From a virus: DNA of 64,000 nt. This document shows, in pieces, positions 16,982-26,563 of the stretch. The notes under the pieces were generated by a model. It made no database searches. It was given only the letters and a program-made list of their open reading frames with translations, and had not been told where the DNA came from. Position 1 is the stretch's first letter, and the number at the start of each line of letters is the position of its first letter. Location: positions 186,001-250,000 of the IMG/VR virus record IMGVR_UViG_3300043409_000928; one strand, given 5' to 3'. The translations under genes and the position numbers were made by a program.

Positions 16982-18482
16982 CGTTAATGGAATTGTTAAT
17001 TTCCTCAACAGGTGCAATGTGTTCTGCAGACTTCTGTTCCTCTGTCCATTTAGCACGAGCTTCTTCGTAATACTTTCCAGCGTTTTCATAGAAGTATGCA
17101 ATTTCTGGAAATATCTTAGTAAAGTCAGTTCCGTTGCGGCGATCTGTTTCTTTAATATACAAATAAAAATCATCCCTTGCACGAATATTCTCTGGACTGG
17201 CAGGCCATTCTGCAAGTGCAACATTGTATACTCTTTCCAAGTTGTCAACTTCGTGCGGGTAAAATCCATCATGATAGTTTACTTCGTTGTAATTTGCAAG
17301 ATTTCTTTTCATAAATCCCACACAGGCGCTCAATTTGACCAATAGGTTAGTGTCTGCAATCAACGTACTTAGATAGCGAGGATGTCGTAGATACGGAAAG
17401 TCCAAACTAACACCGCGCATACCAGTTTTTGTAACTCGAGTAACAGCGGCCTGACGCATTGCCAGCATGTCGCGAAGGAACAATTCAAATCTTGGTATGC
17501 TTAACAAATTAAATGTGACCATAACAGTGACCTCAATACTAGGATACTGCAATGAAATGTTCCATAGATTATTATACCACTTACGATAATTTAATCCCTT
17601 GCGAATATACTCTGCTTGCTCGCCGTGTGTATCACAACTGGTAAAGATTTTTAAACTTTTTACCAAATTGTTTTCAACAATGTAATTGCACTTTTCAAGG
17701 AACTCTTTAAGAGTATCGTCGGCCACTCCTAGGTTAGTATTAATGGCCAGTTCTAAGTCGGGATTGGGGTTGGCAATAATCCAATCCAGAGTGCGGAATG
17801 TTTCTTTACTTAACAGTGGTTCTCCACCAGTGATACGAAATACCTTTAGTGCAGGATAGAGTTCTGGCCACCATTTCCACCAAGCATCAATGTATGGATT
17901 TGGATCCTTGTGTGCAATTGGGAAACGACCCTGGCTTTTTAAAAAGCTTAAATCGTGTTCTTTACTTTGACTAAGTTGAATGGGCCCATGTCTATTTGTC
18001 TCTTGCATAAGAGTGCTACTGATCTCTGGACTGCAATAGGCACATCCAAAGTTACATACGTTACTAAAACTTACTTCAACATAGGACGGAAGCACATTGG
18101 CGTCCCATGCTAATTTGGCAGATGATTCTAAAAACGGAGTACCCCATACAGCATCAGCTGACTTTTTAATACGGTCAGATTTGTGATCGCCAGGGGCATC
18201 TTCGGCCCGCCAGCAGTAGTCGCACTCGGCAGGTCGTTTGCCTTCTAACATTAGCCTACGCTGTTCTTTTTTGAACTTTGTATTATGCAATGCACTTGGA
18301 TTGTTAACCAGTTCTTCAACAGGAATTTTATGAGTGGCTGGGTGATGACAACTGTGTGTTTGTCCAGTGGCCAAATGGATTGTGACTTGTTGCCATTTGG
18401 CCACACAATATGTTGGGCTAACTGCATCCAGTCGTTGATGAATCTTAATAAGATGATTTTTATTACCTTCAACGATTGTCAT
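16968..18482 (-). CDS. Twitch-domain radical SAM protein
   Basis: A protein of 504 residues. The 4Fe-4S site is CNFGCAYC (CxxxCxxC), followed by FRITGGEPLLSKETF, the usual SAM-binding GGEP. Upstream lie SCHHPATHKIP and PAECDYCWRAED, Cys/His elements typical of this phage-associated subfamily. The C-terminal part lacks a full SPASM cluster. The reaction is unknown; relatives modify peptides or sugars. It has a perfect late-type promoter (18513-18520) and is flanked by paralogous transferase-like genes, so I infer a role in the glycan pathway. Confidence 0.85.
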   Translation of the reverse strand: MTIVEGNKNHLIKIHQRLDAVSPTYCVAKWQQVTIHLATGQTHSCHHPATHKIPVEELVNNPSALHNTKFKKEQRRLMLEGKRPAECDYCWRAEDAPGDHKSDRIKKSADAVWGTPFLESSAKLAWDANVLPSYVEVSFSNVCNFGCAYCSPEISSTLMQETNRHGPIQLSQSKEHDLSFLKSQGRFPIAHKDPNPYIDAWWKWWPELYPALKVFRITGGEPLLSKETFRTLDWIIANPNPDLELAINTNLGVADDTLKEFLEKCNYIVENNLVKSLKIFTSCDTHGEQAEYIRKGLNYRKWYNNLWNISLQYPSIEVTVMVTFNLLSIPRFELFLRDMLAMRQAAVTRVTKTGMRGVSLDFPYLRHPRYLSTLIADTNLLVKLSACVGFMKRNLANYNEVNYHDGFYPHEVDNLERVYNVALAEWPASPENIRARDDFYLYIKETDRRNGTDFTKIFPEIAYFYENAGKYYEEARAKWTEEQKSAEHIAPVEEINNSINDAKS

Positions 18483-18512
18483 TATTTTTACTCTGAGTTG
18501 ATATCATAGTGA

Positions 18513-18520
18513 TATTTATA
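18513..18520 (-). promoter_or_regulatory. T4-type late promoter
   Basis: Minus strand TATAAATA, the exact T4 late -10 element, 31 bases upstream of the radical SAM ATG and just over the end of the upstream gene. It suggests that this half of the sugar cassette is expressed late. Confidence 0.65.
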
Positions 18521-19814
18521 GTGCTAGGTATGACCAAGTTTTATCAATTGCATCAGCAACTCTTTGGTTGATTGCTGTTTCCAATGACACTGGATCATTG
18601 AGCAATTGTTTGTTATGTTTTAAAATTGGCTTGCAATTGTCCAGCAATTGCTGAAATCCTTTGTCATCCAACTTAATTACTTTCTTTAAACTTCTTACCA
18701 TTTCGGTTGCTCGGTCCAGCGGCTCTAAGATGGTATCGTATGTTTCGTCAATAAACAGATCAAAAGTTTGGAATCCCATTTCACGCATACTTTGTAGATA
18801 GAACGGTGCCGCCATTACAAAGAAAATTTGTTCCATCAGCATTGGTTTCCATATCTTTTCACTGGCAAATGTGGCCGCACTAAAGAACAATGTTTCACTG
18901 ATGACATTGATGGGATAATCTTTGTAATAGTCTGTGTTCAGGTTCAATGCATAGTTGGTTGAAAATACATCTGTATCTGCTACCAGTGGAAGACGATTGT
19001 ATAATTCTTCAAAATCCACATCTAGATAGTCAATGAATCCGTTTGCTCGAGTTTGTAACAGGTTCCATTGATATCTAATATCAAAGTCCAATGGTTTCCA
19101 TAGCACTTCCTTTTCATCAAAGTGTTTTGGCATACTAACTGCACCCTGATCAATTATTTTAAATCTTTGTAGCAATGTTGCCAGTAATATCCTGTGCGGG
19201 TGCGGCCTGCGATTCAAACACATGTATCGTTTATCAGTGGTCCATTGTGCTGTGGTAGTTAATAGTGAATTCTTTCCGTGATCTTTGATTAACCAATTGG
19301 GGAAGAATCCATACCATGAAGTTCTCATGTTGTCGTGCTTTTTTGCAATATAGCACCATTCTTTATAAAGCTGGTCAACATTGTAGCTACTACTAACATA
19401 CAGTACACGATCTTCAAGTTGATTGTGCTGTATCCATAGCCATAGGTCTTCAAACAGTTCAGTGGTAAAGCCTTCTTCGCTGTAGTCTAACATTATTAAA
19501 CATTTGGGATCGCGCCAGGCCAGTGTACGATCACGATCTGATAGGAACCATTGTTTGATAAGGTCAAGTTTTGTTACGGTCCAGCCGCCATGCAGGCCAA
19601 TGGCAACAACATTTTTTCCAGACTGGTAATTGGTAAACGGAACAAACTCAACGCTGTCATTCACATACTTAAAAACAGAATAATCTAATTGTGCATGTCC
19701 GGTAAAATGTTGATGTTTGTCAATGGGATTTGCAATGAGCTGGCACAGGTAACGATTGCTGATATGCGGATCATTTAAGTTATCAGCAATGGTATCTCCG
19801 TAAAAGGTTATCAT
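18516..19814 (-). CDS. Glycosyltransferase-like protein, third paralog
   Basis: A protein of 432 residues from MITFYGDTIADN; the open frame extends to a TTG at 19844, but that is within the terminator stem. It shares YMCLNRRPHPHRILLATLL, ASEKIWKPMLMEQIFFVMA and MREMGFQTFDLFIDETYD with the two other transferase-like domains. The NGHP segment is replaced by MEQIF, so it is the most divergent copy. No clear ribosome site precedes the ATG; TATAAGTA lies 6 bases before it. Confidence 0.7.
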   Translation of the reverse strand: MITFYGDTIADNLNDPHISNRYLCQLIANPIDKHQHFTGHAQLDYSVFKYVNDSVEFVPFTNYQSGKNVVAIGLHGGWTVTKLDLIKQWFLSDRDRTLAWRDPKCLIMLDYSEEGFTTELFEDLWLWIQHNQLEDRVLYVSSSYNVDQLYKEWCYIAKKHDNMRTSWYGFFPNWLIKDHGKNSLLTTTAQWTTDKRYMCLNRRPHPHRILLATLLQRFKIIDQGAVSMPKHFDEKEVLWKPLDFDIRYQWNLLQTRANGFIDYLDVDFEELYNRLPLVADTDVFSTNYALNLNTDYYKDYPINVISETLFFSAATFASEKIWKPMLMEQIFFVMAAPFYLQSMREMGFQTFDLFIDETYDTILEPLDRATEMVRSLKKVIKLDDKGFQQLLDNCKPILKHNKQLLNDPVSLETAINQRVADAIDKTWSYLAL

Positions 19815-19830
19815 GCTGATACTTATAGTC

Positions 19831-19878
19831 AAAGAAAAACCCAAGTGTGCCAGGAGAGCTACTCCGCAGGGACTTGGG
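19831..19878 (-). terminator. Intrinsic terminator after endolysin gene
   Basis: On the minus strand CCCAAGT and ACTTGGG pair across a 25-base loop that itself contains GGAG/CTCC, and the stem is followed by TTTTTCTTT. It lies 16 bases after the endolysin stop. Confidence 0.8.
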
Positions 19879-19893
19879 CCGTGTTAAGTTTAT

Positions 19894-20535
19894 TTACTCG
19901 TTTTCTTCAAAGATGCTGTGTAATACTTCTACAATGTGCTCGTAATGTTTTTTGCGATCTTCTAGTCCAATTGTGCCACCGTTGATCTTTTTAGTAACAG
20001 TTAAGACATCACCTTTTTCTGCCCAGGTGTTTAATTTGCGTGTGTTCCAGAACCAACCAGCACTCAATACCGCCACTGGATTCTTGGCCACTTGATCTGG
20101 TTCTGCCAACAAGTCCAGGCCCAGCGCCTTGCCGCAATTGTTATAGTTGTCTTTGCCAGTTAACTGAATAACGCCGCGCCCTCTATATTTGTATCCTTCG
20201 CCTGATGATTCTGCACCATTGCCCATACGGGAGCCGTAAACTCGGTTGGCAATTTTTTCTGGCTTACGAGCATATGGGGTTGCATCTGCTTCGCTGGGGA
20301 AATACTTTTTAAATGTGCCAGTTAAGCCCTTGGCCGAATAGTTTAAGTTTTCTTCTGTAGCAGAAAAATTTCCACTTTCGTGTGCAGTTTGCGCCAGGAA
20401 CATGGCCATACTTTCTGGCGTATTAATTTCAAAATGTTCAAATGTCTCATTGAATCCTTCAAGAAACTTTTCTAGATTAGACACTTTAGCATCCGGAAGA
20501 CATGCTTGTAGATTTTCTAGTGTTAGTTTTATCAT
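19894..20535 (-). CDS. GH19 chitinase-type endolysin
   Basis: A protein of 213 residues. TAHESGNFSATEENLNYSA carries the first catalytic Glu of the GH19 fold, and GYKYRGRGVIQLTGKDNY is the family hallmark; WFWNTRKLNTWA follows. Phage GH19 enzymes cleave peptidoglycan for lysis. There is no signal peptide, so it needs a holin; candidates are the small membrane proteins at 25.85-26.9 kb. AAGGA precedes the ATG and a strong terminator follows. Confidence 0.92.
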   Translation of the reverse strand: MIKLTLENLQACLPDAKVSNLEKFLEGFNETFEHFEINTPESMAMFLAQTAHESGNFSATEENLNYSAKGLTGTFKKYFPSEADATPYARKPEKIANRVYGSRMGNGAESSGEGYKYRGRGVIQLTGKDNYNNCGKALGLDLLAEPDQVAKNPVAVLSAGWFWNTRKLNTWAEKGDVLTVTKKINGGTIGLEDRKKHYEHIVEVLHSIFEENE

Positions 20536-20536
20536 T

Positions 20537-23137
20537 TTATTTCCTTGTGATATAACCGCTGGCTATCTTCTTGTAGCCTTCTGGAATCAATTTGGATTTC
20601 TTATTGAGAGAGCACCAATAATAACCTTCGTTTGTTTTTGGTAGGCCCTCTGCTATGTGTCCAGATGCTATTGCTTGCTTTCGCAATGCGCCAGTCCTAT
20701 GCATTAATTCTTTTCTAAGTTCGGGATCGTTTGCTGTTTCTGGATCAAGTTGTATGTCCTGTAGTGCCTTCTTTTGAGCCAAATATTGATCTTTACTCAA
20801 TGGTGCAAAAGTTCTTGCATCTTCGTTAACACCCAATTCACTGTCATCATATGCGCCGTAACCATCTGTTTTATCAGAGCCACCGAATCTCCAGGCCATC
20901 ACATTGACACCATCAATGTATCCGCGAACTTCCATGCCATCATTGCTTTCTTTTTCTTCATCAAAATGATCTGCTTCAAATTGACCAAAGAAATCTGCTG
21001 AATCTTCATAGTACTCGCCACTGTCGGCCTGCAGGTCTTCGTTCAACTTGCCTTCTGCCACACCCTTACTTTGAAGATGATCAGCAAGTGCCTGTGCCGC
21101 TTGCTGTGGATTTACTTCATACATATCTAATAGATCAGTTAGTGGATCTATAGATGAATCATTACTTTCCATGTCAAACTCAGCGGCAATAGTTTCATAT
21201 GCATCAAAATAATCATCGTCATCTTCAGGATCAAATTGATCAAGATATGCTCGAGCCTTCTTAAGCATTTTGAGTGCGGCAGGAACCGAAACTTTATTCA
21301 TTGAGGCTTCTTCTATGCCACGCTCACCAGGTACACTACCTTTAAAGTTCTTTTGCTTGTCAATGAGATCACGCAGTTGTTTCATCAAGCGATCAAACGC
21401 CATTGGGTTTTCCATGTACTTCAAGAATTCTTCTTGGCGACCTGCTTTTAAGAATGCCTTGTATTTGCCTGCTAAGAAACGAGCTTCTGGATATTCAAGG
21501 GTGACGGGTTCACCACCTAAATTAAACGTAGCATCTTGCCCAGCATCAACTGCTTTCATAACAGCCAGCATACTGTCATATCCTTGATTTCCGGTTGTCA
21601 TATCTGCTTCCTTTATTCCTACTTTCATGCCAGTTTTGGCCTGAAAGCGTTTTAGTATGTCAAATTCCTGTGGTGTAATTTTACCCACACGATACATTTT
21701 ATCAATTAATGTTTGAATCTCTGGCGGCACATTGGCTCGCTGTTTACGCTCAGGAGCCCCGTATTCTGTATCAACTGCCACTGTGTTACCATCTGGTCGA
21801 TTAAAGTAGTCACGCATTTGTGCTAGACTGGCTTCGTCAATCATGTTCTCATAATCAACATCATCATCTTTCATTTCTTCTTCATCCTGGTCATTGTAAT
21901 AATCCCAGTCGCTGTCATAATTTTGTGGATCAGGTGCAACAGGACGCTTAGGTGCGGCCTCTTTAACACCTTGTTCTTTTTTCTTTTTCTCTGCCTCGGC
22001 CTTGCGCTGTGCATAGTATGCCAACAGCTTGTCATCAGTCTTGGCCTGTACTGCTTCACGGACATCATCTTTACTCCAACCTAAATCTTTGACAAATTGA
22101 AGCCATAGTGCTCCTGGATTGCCCTTAAATTTCTCAAGATACTCTGTTGGCCAATTCTTGTTCCAAACTACACGGCGCAATTGGAGAAATTGTTTTATGT
22201 TATCTACTATGCCCTTGTCTGACAGCATACGATAGCCCACAAGCTCATCACTGGACACACCAGCGGCCGCTATAATTCTGGCATCGTCGCCTACCATACT
22301 ACCAAACGGCATTTGACCCACGCTTTGTGGATCATAATGAACCATTTGACCTTTGCTTAATGCTTGTAATGTTGAAAACACTATGTTGGTCAATGGCCCA
22401 TTTGTTAGCTCACTGCCAAAGTGTTTTTGTTCTACTTTACTCAATTGTCTTGCTAATGCGTGGCGTTGATTTTCGTGTGCTCTATATAATTTCTTACTGA
22501 CTTCTTTGGTCCAATCTTCTAGGTCCTGGGAGTCTTCTTGCCAACCTTCTCCAAATGCTTCAGGTGGATTTTCTTCAAGCATACGCTCAACTTGTTTAAC
22601 CCAGCCACTGACATCACTGCTACCAATTTCTTCTACTTCGCCAACATAGTCAGCAACATTTTCAGCCGCTGACAAAATCAACTTTGGTCCATACTTGGCC
22701 AATAGGTCTGTGCGACCAACCATGATACGATGAATGATAGCACCTAGTACAGGACTATCTTCATTTTCAGTCACTGTCTGTTGAACTTCAGGTTTGACGG
22801 TTTCACTCACTGGTGCGCCTGTTAGACTAACAGTCCATTTTTTACCAGTAGAAGCTGATTTCTTTTCAGCCCATGATTTCATGTTGTTCAAGTGGCTCCA
22901 TTCTTCTTTGCTATCTGCTGTGCCTTTGCATGGAATTACTTTCCATGTTCGACCATTGATACTGATAGCAATGTTATTACGTTCGTGACCAAGTTCGTGC
23001 TGTAACTCTTGTCTCTTAAAGTTTGTCTTATTACTATCATCCATACCACTCACGCTACTATCATAGTCGCGTTCATATGCATCGCGATTGTCTTGCGATT
23101 CGTTTGACTTTCGTTGTATTTCTTGAAAGAACTTCAT
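20537..23137 (-). CDS. Large acidic modular protein, probable head-packaged polyprotein
   Basis: A protein of 866 residues from MKFFQEIQRKSNESQDN; the upstream TTG is not needed, as GGAA precedes this ATG. The leader resembles T4 capsid-targeting peptides (MKTYQEFIAEA). The chain is acidic and low in hydrophobic core between short modules, and shows hydrophobic-x-Glu sites: VKE-A (391-393), IDE-A (433-435), IKE-A (508-510), IEE-A (608-610), VAE-G (693-695), LNE-D (698-700), VNE-D (770-772) and IAE-G (828-830). These look like prohead-protease sites. The C-terminal piece NEGYYWCSLNKKSKLIPEGYK looks like a separate small domain. I assign no enzyme function. Confidence 0.6.
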   Translation of the reverse strand: MKFFQEIQRKSNESQDNRDAYERDYDSSVSGMDDSNKTNFKRQELQHELGHERNNIAISINGRTWKVIPCKGTADSKEEWSHLNNMKSWAEKKSASTGKKWTVSLTGAPVSETVKPEVQQTVTENEDSPVLGAIIHRIMVGRTDLLAKYGPKLILSAAENVADYVGEVEEIGSSDVSGWVKQVERMLEENPPEAFGEGWQEDSQDLEDWTKEVSKKLYRAHENQRHALARQLSKVEQKHFGSELTNGPLTNIVFSTLQALSKGQMVHYDPQSVGQMPFGSMVGDDARIIAAAGVSSDELVGYRMLSDKGIVDNIKQFLQLRRVVWNKNWPTEYLEKFKGNPGALWLQFVKDLGWSKDDVREAVQAKTDDKLLAYYAQRKAEAEKKKKEQGVKEAAPKRPVAPDPQNYDSDWDYYNDQDEEEMKDDDVDYENMIDEASLAQMRDYFNRPDGNTVAVDTEYGAPERKQRANVPPEIQTLIDKMYRVGKITPQEFDILKRFQAKTGMKVGIKEADMTTGNQGYDSMLAVMKAVDAGQDATFNLGGEPVTLEYPEARFLAGKYKAFLKAGRQEEFLKYMENPMAFDRLMKQLRDLIDKQKNFKGSVPGERGIEEASMNKVSVPAALKMLKKARAYLDQFDPEDDDDYFDAYETIAAEFDMESNDSSIDPLTDLLDMYEVNPQQAAQALADHLQSKGVAEGKLNEDLQADSGEYYEDSADFFGQFEADHFDEEKESNDGMEVRGYIDGVNVMAWRFGGSDKTDGYGAYDDSELGVNEDARTFAPLSKDQYLAQKKALQDIQLDPETANDPELRKELMHRTGALRKQAIASGHIAEGLPKTNEGYYWCSLNKKSKLIPEGYKKIASGYITRK

Positions 23138-23138
23138 A

Positions 23139-24806
23139 TTATTTTCCAAATACCGATTTAATTAAACGACTGGCTCTGTCTTGAGCTTCAACGATCGGTG
23201 CCATGTGCTTACTTATCAGGTCAACATCTTTGGCACTTTCTGTGACTTCGCGCTGTTCGAGATAATTTAAAATTTCTACAAAGCCTTCTTTGGTATTCAA
23301 AGTCTGTTGTAGTAATTCCTTGCTACTTGGGCGTAGTTTATCAAACTTTGATAAAATCTTATTGGCAATGACAGCATCAATTTTCATCGAGTTGCCATCA
23401 GCAAGAGCAAGTGCCATTGGCTTTTCATAGTCAGCGGCTTTGCGAATTTGCATGATAATATTCTTATCAGCACCTGCTTGATCAGCTGGACTTGCTTCGT
23501 CATCTTCTTCGCTTTCGCCCATTGGTGCTGAATCACCAATGACATCATTTAGCCTGTCGGACAACCAGTTGATTGGATCACCGTCACGGGCCTTTTGTGT
23601 ACCGTAAGGCATTTCACCGTTTTCTGAATAGTGTGTAAACAATGCTTCGTAAAAATCAGGATAGTCGCTAATGTCTTCACCATTTTTAAATCCTTCAACT
23701 GCATCTGGAAACTGATCTAAAATTGCTTTAAGTTCTGGATCTGGCCCCAGCGCCTCTGTTACACCGGCCTTGACATCAATGCCGCCTTTCTTTAGTGCAT
23801 CAATGGCTTCATCGTCAAGATCATCAGGATCAATTTCAAGTTGACCATTTGCATTAAATGTTGCATTGGTAGTTGTTCCGGATTTTTTAAATTGTGTCTT
23901 TTGTGACATTGAACTATTACTGCCAGCATTACCATTAGAACCACTTGCAGGAATAGTTCCTACTGTACCAATAGTGCCAACGCCTTCGCTAAAATGACGA
24001 TTGTATGCTGATTGTCCATCATCGTATGCTTTGGCACTTGGGCTACCTGGATTGAACGGATTCTTATTGATGCCGTTGCTGGCATCGCTGTAACCTTTGT
24101 CGTGGTCTGCTTTGGTTTCGGCCCCATCTTCAATGATGTTTTCGCTTACCCCGCCTTGTGCTGGATGACGAACATAATATATATTACCACCGGAAGTGAT
24201 GTAGTGTGGCAAACGCTGACTATCGCCAGGAACAAAATCAGTACCGGCTACTGGAATCTTTTTAATACGATTTTCCATGTCATACAAGATATATGCCTTG
24301 CGGTCACCGGTTAAGTTTGCTTGGTCATAAACTTTAACGCTGTTGGTACTGGCAGATTGACCAGCTTGTTGTCTACCTGTGGCTCGAGCATTTGCAATTC
24401 TTGCTTTGCGAATTTCTTCTTGCTGTGCAACCCATTCGCGTCGCTGTGTATCTCTTTCATAGTTGCGTCTTGACACTAGCTCTTTATAATTTGGATTAAA
24501 AATATCAGCCATGTGCTGACCAACGCTGTAGTTGGCTCCGGGATAGTGAGGATTTGCACCACCCTGTGCTTGTGCCGTACCAGCACCACCCATTGCAATA
24601 CCAGCGGCCATGGCGGCGGGCACAATCTTTTTGGCTACATGCTGTAAAATGCTTCTGGCATCTTCGCTTAACTGACCTTCAACAATAATAATAGCATCAA
24701 CTGGATCCTTATAAAGCTTCACTTGCTCTAATACAATACCTTCATGTAGTCTGCTACTAATTTGTTTAACCACACGGCCTTCGTGGACTAATTGAATGCG
24801 AATCAT
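23139..24806 (-). CDS. Modular protein with internal membrane/signal-like segment
   Basis: A protein of 555 residues from MIRIQLVHEGRVVK, one base after the upstream stop. At about 58-84 there is a hydrophobic segment, KKIVPAAMAAGIAMGGAGTA, followed by QAQ, like a Sec signal with an AQA cleavage site but inside the chain. A Gln/Ala-rich coiled stretch, a Gly/Ser linker, an acidic middle (DPDDLDDEAIDALKKGG) and a helical C-terminal domain follow. GVTEALGP and EVTESAKD are junction motifs like those of the neighbouring modular proteins. A virion or packaged role is inferred from context. Confidence 0.55.
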   Translation of the reverse strand: MIRIQLVHEGRVVKQISSRLHEGIVLEQVKLYKDPVDAIIIVEGQLSEDARSILQHVAKKIVPAAMAAGIAMGGAGTAQAQGGANPHYPGANYSVGQHMADIFNPNYKELVSRRNYERDTQRREWVAQQEEIRKARIANARATGRQQAGQSASTNSVKVYDQANLTGDRKAYILYDMENRIKKIPVAGTDFVPGDSQRLPHYITSGGNIYYVRHPAQGGVSENIIEDGAETKADHDKGYSDASNGINKNPFNPGSPSAKAYDDGQSAYNRHFSEGVGTIGTVGTIPASGSNGNAGSNSSMSQKTQFKKSGTTTNATFNANGQLEIDPDDLDDEAIDALKKGGIDVKAGVTEALGPDPELKAILDQFPDAVEGFKNGEDISDYPDFYEALFTHYSENGEMPYGTQKARDGDPINWLSDRLNDVIGDSAPMGESEEDDEASPADQAGADKNIIMQIRKAADYEKPMALALADGNSMKIDAVIANKILSKFDKLRPSSKELLQQTLNTKEGFVEILNYLEQREVTESAKDVDLISKHMAPIVEAQDRASRLIKSVFGK

Positions 24807-24807
24807 T

Positions 24808-25737
24808 TTATTTCTTTCCTTGTATTGTGTGCCATTGTTCAACAACGGTCATACATTCTCTGATAAAATTGGTATCTTCATCGGTAATACCTCTGCTACC
24901 ACGGCCGCCGCGACTGCGAATTCTTCTCAACTCGTTGTATGCGGCCACAATAGTATTTAATGTGTTTGTTAATTGCTTGATGTTATGTGCGGCACCACGA
25001 AAGCTTCCGCCATGATCTGAAGTTAAATCATCACTGAGTGCCTTGGCTTCTTTGCGAGCCTTGTCTCTTAGTCCAGACAAAGTATAGCGACCAGCACCAC
25101 CAAGCACCAGTACTTCAGTATCGCTCATTGGCTTTTCACGGTCTAAACGATAGATAACATTGTCACTGTTTAGTGTATGCGCTTCAAATACACCTTTCCC
25201 AATGTAACTTGGGGCTGTTACGGGTTTTTGTCCAACCGCTCGACGAGCGTTACGACGCCGTGCTCTGCGTGTGGCTCCGTTAACAAATAAAGGATATGAC
25301 ACAGTGGCAATGCTCGCTGTTGATGTTGAAGACGCATCAGCATCTTCAGAAACGGCGTGATGATCGTCTTCTACGTGGGGGTCGTGAGATTCAAGCTCGT
25401 CATCTTTATGCACCACGCTGTCTTGTGCGGCACCAGTGGGCTTGGGCCATTCAATTCCTTTGCCAATCACTGATTTTGCTGTATAATCGTGTCTTTCTTC
25501 TGCTGGTGATTTTCCAATGAATATACCATTGGCTGGTTTAAAATTGCCCTGCCCGCTTAAGCCAGCACCGCCCCCAGGAGGTGCATCACCAACACGGGCT
25601 GTGCTGGCCAAAGTTGGCACTGGCGTGCTTGGTGGTGAACTTGGTGGCCCACCTGGACCAGGCCCCGGGGTACCGCCACCTGAAGAAGCTGCCATCTCTA
25701 GTAGGTCTAAATGTGTGAATAGTTGTCTGAGTCTCAT
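24808..25737 (-). CDS. Gly/Pro-rich virion-associated protein candidate
   Basis: A protein of 309 residues starting MRLRQLFTHLDLLEMAASSG, where LLE-M could be a leader cleavage point. A Gly/Pro-rich stretch (GGGTPGPGPGGPPSSPPSTP) is followed by an acidic His-rich segment, a basic run (RRARRRNARRA) and a helical C-terminus. The first ATG has no ribosome site and AATAAATA lies almost on top of it; the Met at residue 15 follows AGAG and is an alternative start. The function is unknown. Confidence 0.55.
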   Translation of the reverse strand: MRLRQLFTHLDLLEMAASSGGGTPGPGPGGPPSSPPSTPVPTLASTARVGDAPPGGGAGLSGQGNFKPANGIFIGKSPAEERHDYTAKSVIGKGIEWPKPTGAAQDSVVHKDDELESHDPHVEDDHHAVSEDADASSTSTASIATVSYPLFVNGATRRARRRNARRAVGQKPVTAPSYIGKGVFEAHTLNSDNVIYRLDREKPMSDTEVLVLGGAGRYTLSGLRDKARKEAKALSDDLTSDHGGSFRGAAHNIKQLTNTLNTIVAAYNELRRIRSRGGRGSRGITDEDTNFIRECMTVVEQWHTIQGKK

Positions 25738-25817
25738 GGTATATTTATTCTTTTTGGCCTTTATAACTGACAGCTTTACTTATCATAATCATTGTAGTTA
25801 ATTTTCTATTGGCTCTT

Positions 25818-25825
25818 TTTAAATA
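25818..25825 (+). promoter_or_regulatory. Late-type promoter for plus-strand cluster
   Basis: TTTAAATA followed by TAGGTATA, 28 bases before the 25853 ATG. The same TTTAAATATAGGTATA string recurs at 35712-35727. It is close to the T4 late element. AAGGA lies before the ATG. Confidence 0.5.
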
Positions 25826-25852
25826 TAGGTATATTACGGACAAGGACTTAAA

Positions 25853-26134
25853 ATGGGTGAATTTTTCAAATTGGTAGCAGATGTAGGATTTCCGATTGCC
25901 GCGGCGATAGCAGGTGGCTACTTTGTATTCCTTACAATGAAGTTCATTTTGGCAGGAGTCATGTCCAGCGTTAAAGGCTTATCCGGCATTATCACTGCAC
26001 TTGATAATCGTGTTAAGACAATGAATCACGATGTTATCCGCATTGACACAATTGTCAGTAATGCATTGGGACTAAAGCCCGATGTAGACCGTATTGCTAG
26101 AGCAGACGGAAAAACAGACGCAAGAAGAGATTAA
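25853..26134 (+). CDS. Small membrane protein, holin-like candidate
   Basis: A protein of 93 residues with an N-terminal membrane span (VGFPIAAAIAGGYFVFLTMK) followed by an amphipathic coiled segment (ALDNRVKTMNHDVIRIDTIV). The GFPI-then-span layout resembles small YvrJ/UviB-type phage membrane proteins, some annotated as holins. It is similar in layout to the 26564 gene. A lysis role with the GH19 endolysin is possible but they are on different operons. Confidence 0.6.
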   Translation: MGEFFKLVADVGFPIAAAIAGGYFVFLTMKFILAGVMSSVKGLSGIITALDNRVKTMNHDVIRIDTIVSNALGLKPDVDRIARADGKTDARRD

Positions 26135-26148
26135 AATGGGAAATTCCA

Positions 26149-26562
26149 ATGTTATATGTTGATTACAACTGGGATCTAAGCCCAAACTACATGTCACCAG
26201 ACCCGGAACTGAACACTGACCAGCTTGGTTGGTCAGTGGGCGACCACTGGAAAGTTGTTGAAACCGCAGGTGGCAAGAAAGCCCTGGCCAAGGTAGATCC
26301 ATTGACTGCTTTTGTATTAGAAGGTGCCAAAGAAGTTGTATACAATTCTGATAAGTTATATCAGTTTGCTGTATACTCAAGAAATGCGGAATTTATCGAA
26401 GTAATTGGTTGGATTAAAACCAACAAGATTCAATTTGAAACACATTTAAATCGTACAAGATTCTGGATTCCAGAAGGACCAGAATTGATGGAGTTTTTAT
26501 TGGCATGGTCGCATGTATGCCCCCGTGTTGATCACGAAGTAGATCATCTAATTGGGGCTTGA
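26149..26562 (+). CDS. Hypothetical protein between two membrane genes
   Basis: A protein of 137 residues starting MLYVDYNWDLSPN. It has no membrane span and is aromatic-rich, with RFWIPEGPELMEFLLAWSHV near the end. No family is recognised. It starts 14 bases after the first membrane gene and its stop is one base before the second. Confidence 0.65.
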   Translation: MLYVDYNWDLSPNYMSPDPELNTDQLGWSVGDHWKVVETAGGKKALAKVDPLTAFVLEGAKEVVYNSDKLYQFAVYSRNAEFIEVIGWIKTNKIQFETHLNRTRFWIPEGPELMEFLLAWSHVCPRVDHEVDHLIGA

Positions 26563-26563
26563 T

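Noticed and set aside
16985-17272. N-terminal extension of the 15770 gene
   Set aside because: This part is inside the radical SAM gene in another frame and has no similarity to the paralogous transferase domains.
25735-25748. Late promoter AATAAATA for the 24808-25737 gene
   Set aside because: It lies 5 bases before the first ATG, leaving no leader; it would work only if translation starts at residue 15, so it is not listed as a feature.
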